NCBI GenBank assembly: GCA_003978875.1
Contig: QNXQ01000193.1
Location: forward strand, 1 to 19,427
Source of the DNA: Aquifex sp.
GTDB taxonomy: Bacteria > Aquificota > Aquificia > Aquificales > Aquificaceae
Reading direction: 5' to 3'
Length of the DNA stretch: 19,427 bases
Below, in pieces: positions 13,886-19,427 of the stretch (positions within the stretch are counted from its first letter, which is position 1; each line of letters opens with the position of its first letter). The notes under the pieces are model-generated. The model saw nothing but the letters and a program-made list of their open reading frames with translations. It had not been told where the DNA came from and did not search any database. The position numbers were made by a program, and so were the translations under genes.

Positions 13886-15142
13886 ATGGATTGCCACGTT
13901 AAGGATTTGAATTTAGCTGAAGAGGGATTAAAGAGAATTGAATGGGCTGAAATGGATATGCCAGTGCTTAGACAAATCAGAGAGAGATTTGCAAAGGAAA
14001 AGCCCTTAAAGGGAAAGAGGATTTCCGCATGTCTCCACGTTACTACCGAAACGGCAAACCTTGTGATAACTCTTAAGGAAGGCGGAGCGGAAGTTTATCT
14101 TACAGCTTCTAACCCTCTATCAACGCAAGATGATGTTGCAGCTGCTCTTGTAAAGTATTTTGATATTCCCGTATTTGCCATAAGAGGAGAAGACAGGGAG
14201 ACCTATTATGAACATCTGAGAACTGTTATAGAAAAGGAACCTGATATAGTGATTGACGACGGAGCGGATTTAATATCTACTCTCCACAAAGAGTATCCGC
14301 AGCTCGCAGAAAAAGTTTTAGGTGGGATGGAAGAAACAACCACCGGAGTTATAAGACTCAGAGCTATGGCTGAGCAGGGAGTGCTCAAGTTCCCGATAAT
14401 AGCGGTGAACGACGCTTACACTAAACACATGTTTGATAACAGATACGGAACGGGTCAATCAACAATAGATGGAATTTTGAGAGCTACAAACAGACTTATC
14501 GCTGGTTCCTATTTTGTGGTTGCTGGATACGGATGGTGTGGAAAAGGTGTAGCTTGGCGTGCGAGAGGTATGGGAGCAATAGTTATAGTCACGGAAGTAG
14601 ACCCTATAAAAGCCCTTGAAGCGAGAATGGATGGATTCTTAGTAATGCCCATGAGTGAAGCTGCAAAATTGGGAGATTTCTTTGTAACGGTTACTGGAAA
14701 CATTCACGTAATCAGAAAAGAGCATTTTGAAGTTATGAAGGATGGAGCTATAGTTGCCAACAGCGGACACTTTAATGTGGAAATAGACATTTCCGCTCTT
14801 GAAGAGATGGCGGTGGAAAAAAGAGAAATTAGAAAAGAAGTTACGGAGTATAAATTATCCGACGGAAGGAGGATTTACCTGCTGGCTGAGGGAAGACTTG
14901 TTAACCTTGCAGCGGCGGAAGGCCACCCGGCATCCGTTATGGACATGTCTTTCTCCAATCAAGCTCTAAGTGCGGAATATATAGCTAAAAATCCAAATAG
15001 TTTAGAGAATAAGGTTTACAGAGTACCCAGGGAGATAGATGAAGAAGTTGCAAGGTTAAAATTAAAATCCCTTAATATCCAGATAGACGAGCTTACAGAA
15101 GAACAGAAAAAGTACTTAAGTTCTTGGGAAATAGGAACATAG
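13886..15142 (+). CDS. ahcY: S-adenosylhomocysteine hydrolase (adenosylhomocysteinase)
   Basis: A 418-aa NAD-dependent enzyme splitting S-adenosylhomocysteine into adenosine and homocysteine, which relieves inhibition of methyltransferases. Key residues: His51 and the Thr run in HVTTETANL; EETTTG; NDAYTKHMFDNRYGTGQS, with the Lys and Asp that bind the substrate; the NAD loop VAGYGWCGKGVAWRARG; SGHFNVEI; and LVNLAAAEGHPASVMDMSF. DNRYGTGQS and the end LSSWEIGT are the archaeal/thermophile form. The protein stops without the KPDHYRY-type tail of bacterial and human enzymes, which contributes to the neighbouring NAD site in those enzymes. S-inosylhomocysteine hydrolases share the thermophile form, so adenosine specificity is likely but not proved. 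A strong AAGGAGGT precedes the ATG; it follows purE by 1 bp. Confidence 0.95.
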   Translation: MDCHVKDLNLAEEGLKRIEWAEMDMPVLRQIRERFAKEKPLKGKRISACLHVTTETANLVITLKEGGAEVYLTASNPLSTQDDVAAALVKYFDIPVFAIRGEDRETYYEHLRTVIEKEPDIVIDDGADLISTLHKEYPQLAEKVLGGMEETTTGVIRLRAMAEQGVLKFPIIAVNDAYTKHMFDNRYGTGQSTIDGILRATNRLIAGSYFVVAGYGWCGKGVAWRARGMGAIVIVTEVDPIKALEARMDGFLVMPMSEAAKLGDFFVTVTGNIHVIRKEHFEVMKDGAIVANSGHFNVEIDISALEEMAVEKREIRKEVTEYKLSDGRRIYLLAEGRLVNLAAAEGHPASVMDMSFSNQALSAEYIAKNPNSLENKVYRVPREIDEEVARLKLKSLNIQIDELTEEQKKYLSSWEIGT

Positions 15143-15148
15143 TTTCCC
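15126..15148. terminator. Weak inverted repeat between convergent ahcY and fliF
   Basis: GGGAAA at 15126-15131 pairs with TTTCCC at 15143-15148 across an 11-nt loop, at the point where the two transcripts meet. The stem is short and has no real T-run, so a bidirectional terminator is only possible. Confidence 0.25.
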
Positions 15149-15149
15149 T

Positions 15150-16616
15150 TCAGGTTTCCTTTAACCATTTTTTTATAACTATAGCAACTCTTTCCGGTTC
15201 ATTCTTAGCTATCTCTAGGAGTTCCTCATACGGGCTCTTTTTCCTTACCTCTTCAACCATCGAAACTGTAGGAGTTGTAGTAGGTGTCGGAGCAGGAGCT
15301 CTTCTTTTAAGAAGTCTGAGTAAGCCAAAGGCAATTAAACCAAGAATTAGAAGAGACACAATTGCTATAACTCCATAGATATAGAGAGGCACAGGAGGCT
15401 TTTCCTCGATTGTCGGTGGCTTTGCAAAGGGCAAACTTATTACCGATATCCTGTCTCCCCTGTTTGGGTCAAGACCTGCAGAGGCTATTATGAGATTCTT
15501 CAAATCTTCCACATTTACTTGTAAATCTTTATCTATAATTACACCGACACTTATCCTTTTAACCTTTATAGTGTTGTCTTCGTAGTAGATTTCCCTTTTA
15601 CTTACCTCATAATTGGTTATGGTTTCCTTTCTTTCGGTAATTACCTCCCCACCTTGACCGGCTCCAGTTGCGGGCGGAATGTTTGCTTGCGTTCCGGGAA
15701 TTCCCATAGCTTGTGAAGTCGTAGTTCTCTCTTTCTTCTTTTGTTCACTTACAACTGCTGTCAGGTCAGGGTCATACAATTCTTCTCTCTTCTTTATTGA
15801 GGAAAAATCAAGTTCTGCAGAAACGTTTACTCTCGCTTTTCCGTATCCCAGAACACTTTCAAGAGTTCTCTGTATTTTTCTCTCTATATTTTTTTCAAAT
15901 TCCCTTTTTATTCTTAACTGTGATACTTGTAACTGGGAATTTTCCTCATCCAAGTAAGCCGTTAAGTCTCTTCCTTTATCATCTATAACTACAACCTGTG
16001 AAGGTTTTAGGTTTTCTACACTTCCAGCAACGAGATTTCTTATAGCCTTTACCTGTTCACCAGAAAGTTCGCAACCGGGTTTTAGTTTTACAAATACCGA
16101 AGCCTTTGCTTCCTTTTCTTCTCTTATAAAAATACTTTTTTCGGGAAGTACTATATGAACCCTAGCGTAATCAACACACTTCAAGCTTATTATAGTTCTT
16201 GAAAGTTCTCCTTCAACAGCCCTTTTGAAGTTGACCAGTTGTTGAAAACGTGATAATGCTATACCGCTTTTATCAAAAAGTTCATAACCCACTATACCCT
16301 TTTTAGGAACTCCCTTTGCTGCGAGTTTTATTCTTAATTCCCTTGCTACATTTTCCGGGACGTAAATAGTTCTACCGTCCGGAGAAATTTTATACTTTAC
16401 TCCCTCTCTATCAAGTTCAGTAATTACACTATTTAAATCTTCCGCAGACAGCCCGGTATATAGGACTGTATAGTTTTCTTGTGTCAAGTATATTAACGCT
16501 ACAGCTCCGAGTGAAATAAATAATAAAGGCAATCCTATTGATAAAGCTTTCTGAAATGGAGTAAGTTCGTTGAACTTATCTCTTAAGAGTTTAAAGTACT
16601 CTTTGAGTTTATCCAT
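15150..16616 (-). CDS. fliF: Flagellar MS-ring protein FliF
   Basis: A 488-aa inner-membrane protein that forms the MS ring of the flagellar motor. Membrane segment 1 is at about 24-44 and segment 2 at about 412-436. Between them lie the periplasmic ring-building domains: YTVLYTGLSAEDLNSVITELDREG, VHIVLPEKSIF, SVFVKLKPG and QVKAIRNLVAGSVENLKPSQVVVID, all strongly FliF. A Gln/Gly/Pro-rich insert (about 300-325) is expected. After segment 2, a basic stop and a Pro/Thr-rich linker (APAPTPTTTPT) lead to the FliG-binding end, EPERVAIVIKKWLKET. It is shorter than the roughly 560-aa enteric proteins. It is the last gene in the visible operon and starts 1 bp after fliE. Confidence 0.96.
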   Translation of the reverse strand: MDKLKEYFKLLRDKFNELTPFQKALSIGLPLLFISLGAVALIYLTQENYTVLYTGLSAEDLNSVITELDREGVKYKISPDGRTIYVPENVARELRIKLAAKGVPKKGIVGYELFDKSGIALSRFQQLVNFKRAVEGELSRTIISLKCVDYARVHIVLPEKSIFIREEKEAKASVFVKLKPGCELSGEQVKAIRNLVAGSVENLKPSQVVVIDDKGRDLTAYLDEENSQLQVSQLRIKREFEKNIERKIQRTLESVLGYGKARVNVSAELDFSSIKKREELYDPDLTAVVSEQKKKERTTTSQAMGIPGTQANIPPATGAGQGGEVITERKETITNYEVSKREIYYEDNTIKVKRISVGVIIDKDLQVNVEDLKNLIIASAGLDPNRGDRISVISLPFAKPPTIEEKPPVPLYIYGVIAIVSLLILGLIAFGLLRLLKRRAPAPTPTTTPTVSMVEEVRKKSPYEELLEIAKNEPERVAIVIKKWLKET

Positions 16617-16617
16617 T

Positions 16618-16899
16618 TTAGACTTGCATCTTCATAAGTTCATTGTAGGCTTCAAGAAGCTTATTTCTAACTTCTATCAGCAGATTTAAAGCTACCTTTG
16701 CCTTCTCCGCTTCCAATACTATTTCGTGGAGAGGTATGTCTTCTCCGCGGAGAACCCTTTTCTTGAGATTTTCTGATTTTAACTGTTTTTCGTTAACCCA
16801 TTCTACGAAACTTTTAAAATTTTCCACTATATCTTTTTCCTGCGGCAGTTGCTGATTCACAAAAAGAGAAGGTATAAATCCTAATTTCTTTACTTCCAT
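16618..16899 (-). CDS. fliE: Flagellar hook-basal body protein FliE
   Basis: A 93-aa protein joining the MS ring to the proximal rod. The C-terminal half LHEIVLEAEKAKVALNLLIEVRNKLLEAYNELMKMQV has the FliE pattern of an amphipathic helix ending near Y-E/N-x-L/I-M-x-M-Q-V. The N-terminal half (VENFKSFVEWVNEKQL) is the second helix. There is no signal peptide, as expected for export through the flagellar secretion system. Its start overlaps the end of flgC by 10 bp. Confidence 0.92.
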   Translation of the reverse strand: MEVKKLGFIPSLFVNQQLPQEKDIVENFKSFVEWVNEKQLKSENLKKRVLRGEDIPLHEIVLEAEKAKVALNLLIEVRNKLLEAYNELMKMQV

Positions 16900-17294
16900 G
16901 CCTCAAAAGTTCTTTCAAAAATTTCTTTAGTCAAAGTAAAAGCTTTTAGGTTAGCCTCATAACTCCTTACAGCGGTAATCATATCAACCATCTCTTTAAC
17001 GGGTTCTATATCGGGAAGCCTTACATATCCTCTCTCATCCGCGTTTGGGTTATCCGGGTCGTAAATAAGTTTGAAGCCGGGAATTTCTCGTATTTCCTTC
17101 ACCACAACATAAACCTCGGAAGAATCTTTTGAATTTTCTACCGCTTGGAATAAAGGAACCAATCTTTGAAAGGGTGTTCCGTCGCTTTTGTAAGCCTCAT
17201 AATTGGCAAGATTGGACGCTATAGTATTCATTCTTACCCTTTGTGCATACATTCCGTAAGCACTCAAATCAAGGGCATCAAATATATCCATCAT
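16890..17294 (-). CDS. flgC: Flagellar proximal rod protein FlgC
   Basis: A 134-aa rod protein. The N-terminal motif DLSAYGMYAQRVRMNTIASNLANYEAYKSDGTPFQR is the rod/hook ANTP signature, and the C-terminus (VRLPDIEPVKEMVDMITAVRSYEANLKAFTLTKEIFERTFE) is the typical FlgC ending with SYEAN. The start is one of two tandem ATGs (17294 or 17291); ATG 17294 overlaps the flgB stop as ATGA, suggesting coupled translation, with GGGAGGG just upstream. It is exported by the flagellar type III system. Confidence 0.95.
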   Translation of the reverse strand: MMDIFDALDLSAYGMYAQRVRMNTIASNLANYEAYKSDGTPFQRLVPLFQAVENSKDSSEVYVVVKEIREIPGFKLIYDPDNPNADERGYVRLPDIEPVKEMVDMITAVRSYEANLKAFTLTKEIFERTFEAWK

Positions 17295-17665
17295 TCGGCC
17301 CTCCCTTTAATAACCTTATTCAGGGTATTTAAGCTACCTGTGGCAAATTTCAAGTAAGTTTCATAAGCCAGGCGGTTTTTTACAAGTTCTGACATCTCTC
17401 TTTCTATACTTACATTGTTTCTATCGTTTCCTACAAGAGTGCTTTTATCCTCTACTATCTTGACCTCAAACTTTCTAAAGTTGCTTATGTGTTTTTCTGT
17501 AGTAGTTTTCAAGGGAACCTTCGGTTCTTCTACTTTAAAGACTAAATCCCTCCTTCTGTAATTTGGTGTGTCGGCATTAGCGAGATTACTCAAAAGAACC
17601 TTATGTCTTTTCCAAGTGTAATTAAGATAGTGCTTTAATTCATTTGCCCCCCTAAAGATATCCAT
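17291..17665 (-). CDS. flgB: Flagellar proximal rod protein FlgB
   Basis: A 124-aa rod protein. The start MDIFRGANELKHYLNYTWKRHKVLLSNLANADTPNYRRRDLVF contains the SNLANADTPNY rod motif. The C-terminus (NVSIEREMSELVKNRLAYETYLKFATGSLNTLNKVI) has the second helix of the coiled coil. Its ATG follows the stop of the TPR gene directly (TGAATG), and its end overlaps flgC by 4 bp. The order flgB-flgC-fliE-fliF matches the common flagellar cluster. Confidence 0.95.
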   Translation of the reverse strand: MDIFRGANELKHYLNYTWKRHKVLLSNLANADTPNYRRRDLVFKVEEPKVPLKTTTEKHISNFRKFEVKIVEDKSTLVGNDRNNVSIEREMSELVKNRLAYETYLKFATGSLNTLNKVIKGRAE

Positions 17666-19427
17666 TCAACTGCCACCCCATAATGTTAATATAGCTTCAC
17701 TCCATAGGTTTTTAAAGCCTTTTGCTTCTTCTACTACAAAATCAACTGTTTTCTTGTCCTGTAATACCTCTGCCAGATATCCCATCTTAACCAGTGTAAC
17801 ACCGTAAATATCATCTTTTGCCTTATAATTCTGTAAAAACTCCTTATACATTAATAGAGCCTTTCTATACATACCCTTGTCGTAGTAAATATCTCCTGCA
17901 AGCCTATACACGTAGGGAAAATAATTTTCAAGTTCTTTATACTCCTTAGCTAACTTCAAGACTTCATCTATATAGGGATTTTCTGTAAGGTAATACAGCA
18001 GTAACATAGCTTCCAATTTATCTATTCCTTCTAAATCGTTTATGGAATCCTTTAGAAACCTTTCGGCTACTTCCTTTCTACCCTTAGCAAACCAGTATTT
18101 AGCCTTGAGAAATTTAAGTTCTGGAGTATTCGGTAGAAGTTTAGCTATTTTTAAAAATTCTTTATCTCCTGTATATACAAGAGCCCGTGCAAGTACAAAG
18201 AGGGAATCAGGTTTGTAAAAAATCGTCAAAAAGTTATTCCTATTGGTCTTATACAGGTTTACTATAAATTCTGCGTTTTCATCTGCATTCATTAGAGAAA
18301 ATTTTCGATTTAGAACATCCAATTGTTTTTTTAAGGAAAAGAGTTCCTTATTCATAACAAAATCTGTGCTTTCAAATTTAATTGTTTCCATGAAAACTTT
18401 TTCTTCTTCCGACAGATTTTTACTTTCCAGAGATTTGTTGTAGAGAGCCAGTAGTGGGTAGCCGACAATTTTCTTTCCCGTAGAGAGCCATCCTATCTGT
18501 AAAATTACATCGTAGTAAAACTTAAAATCCTCGTATCGTTTAAGAAATTCTTCGTTTAGCCAGTAATTGGAGTAGATAACTTTGTAAATAGGATTGTAAA
18601 AAATTTCCTTAAATATTTCCTTATAAATCTCATAAGCTTCGGAGAAATTGTTAGTTGCCAGATAAACCTGAGTAAGGTAGTAGTTTAGCATGGTTCTGTA
18701 AAGTCCAAACTTGTCCAAGTCCTTAGCCCTTAAGAAGAAAAGCATAGAACGCCAAATTTCCCCATTCTTGTAATAAGCCAGACCCGTATAGTAATTGAAG
18801 TGAACATCGTATCTAAGGAAGGGATTAAGTTCTAAGGCTTTTGTTAAATGTTGTAGAGCTTCTTCATTTCTTCCAAAATCAATACCGTATATTCCGATAG
18901 CAAGGTGATAGAGGTATAAATAATCTTTTGGAAAACTTTTTAGCCTTCTGAGTTCGTTATATCCAGTGTAATCTCCGTAAAGAGCTGAAATGAATGCGTA
19001 TTTCAGAAGGTATTTCTTTTTTTTCGTATCCCCGTATAAGTTCGCATATATATTCATCGCGTCTTCATACCAGGCTATTAAAAGGTATGAATCACCCAAA
19101 AATTCCCGTTGGAGTGTAATGTATTTGGGCTTTTTGTAATAAAAAGTGTATTGATTCAGGTATCCTATTGCTGAAAAAATTCCTTCTTTATTACCTAAGT
19201 GATAGGAATATAGAGCATAAGTTAAGCCGTAATAAAGGTAAGAGAGTTCACCATATTTACTACTAGGAGCTAAAGATAAAGCCCTTGAAAAGAAAACAAG
19301 GGCATCCTCATAATCGTTTACATGAAGTGCCTTTAGAGCTCTCTCGTAATAAATCTTGGATGCTTCTTCTTCACCTGTAATTGAAGCATTAAAGGAGAAT
19401 GCTGAAAGAACTACTATAGCCAGAAGT
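17666..19427 (-). CDS. Secreted TPR-repeat protein, 5' end beyond the window
   Basis: The frame stays open from the stop at 17666-17668 to the right edge, so the gene is incomplete; the TTG at 19099 is not its true start. The extra part visible in the window begins with a hydrophobic core LLAIVVLSAFSFNA followed by SITGEEEASKIYYERAL, that is, most of a signal peptide with probable cleavage after an Ala, so only a few codons are missing. The roughly 586 residues seen are largely helical, with tetratricopeptide-like pairs (YYERALKALHVNDYEDALVFFSRAL; ALQHLTKALELNPF; KALLMYKEFLQNYK). TPR proteins serve as protein-binding scaffolds; this one should be periplasmic or envelope-associated. It directly precedes flgB (0 bp gap), so a role in building or anchoring the flagellar basal body is inferred only. 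Confidence 0.82.
   Translation of the reverse strand, partial: LLAIVVLSAFSFNASITGEEEASKIYYERALKALHVNDYEDALVFFSRALSLAPSSKYGELSYLYYGLTYALYSYHLGNKEGIFSAIGYLNQYTFYYKKPKYITLQREFLGDSYLLIAWYEDAMNIYANLYGDTKKKKYLLKYAFISALYGDYTGYNELRRLKSFPKDYLYLYHLAIGIYGIDFGRNEEALQHLTKALELNPFLRYDVHFNYYTGLAYYKNGEIWRSMLFFLRAKDLDKFGLYRTMLNYYLTQVYLATNNFSEAYEIYKEIFKEIFYNPIYKVIYSNYWLNEEFLKRYEDFKFYYDVILQIGWLSTGKKIVGYPLLALYNKSLESKNLSEEEKVFMETIKFESTDFVMNKELFSLKKQLDVLNRKFSLMNADENAEFIVNLYKTNRNNFLTIFYKPDSLFVLARALVYTGDKEFLKIAKLLPNTPELKFLKAKYWFAKGRKEVAERFLKDSINDLEGIDKLEAMLLLYYLTENPYIDEVLKLAKEYKELENYFPYVYRLAGDIYYDKGMYRKALLMYKEFLQNYKAKDDIYGVTLVKMGYLAEVLQDKKTVDFVVEEAKGFKNLWSEAILTLWGGS

Overview
The window looks like chromosomal DNA of a hyperthermophilic, chemolithoautotrophic bacterium of the Aquificota, very probably Aquifex aeolicus or a close relative. 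A full-length reverse gyrase (1157 aa) is the hallmark of growth near or above 80 C. It sits beside a five-gene 2-oxoacid:ferredoxin oxidoreductase operon of the type used in the reductive TCA cycle of Aquificales. Proteins are rich in Lys, Glu and Ile, intergenic DNA is AT-rich, and biosynthetic genes (purF, purE, murG, ahcY) are scattered rather than grouped by pathway.

Layout. Positions 1-430 are non-coding: an AT-rich stretch with three copies of an 11-mer, then a short CRISPR-like array of three 32-35 bp hairpin repeats separated by 39 and 36 bp. A TTGACA promoter directly follows and leads into an orphan 93-aa gene and reverse gyrase (435-4198, +). A convergent small hypothetical gene (4201-4533, -) follows. 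The oxidoreductase operon D-A-B-G-E (8369-4631, -) encodes alpha, beta (TPP and Fe-S) and gamma subunits, a two-cluster ferredoxin subunit and an accessory subunit resembling the CODH/ACS epsilon family. A hypothetical gene lies upstream (8464-8883, -).

Positions 8884-10532 hold an accessory-looking patch. It contains a regulatory-looking region with nine TAAC motifs, a short lipoprotein carrying only the N-terminal part of a DUF2202 (ferritin-like) domain and perhaps starting at AUA, an unlisted 27-aa membrane peptide, and an RlpA-family lipoprotein that lacks the usual catalytic Glu and appears to contain a decayed second barrel.

Housekeeping genes follow: purF (+), a DUF5335-type gene with its own near-consensus promoter overlapping the purF stop codon (+), murG (-), and purE-ahcY (+). 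The right end is a minus-strand flagellar basal-body operon, TPR protein-flgB-flgC-fliE-fliF. The TPR gene runs off the window and its signal peptide is cut by the edge.

The best candidates for something undescribed are the repeat array abutting the reverse gyrase transcription unit, the AUA-start truncated DUF2202 lipoprotein, the 27-aa membrane peptide, and the altered RlpA protein. I see no cas genes and no clear new defence system.
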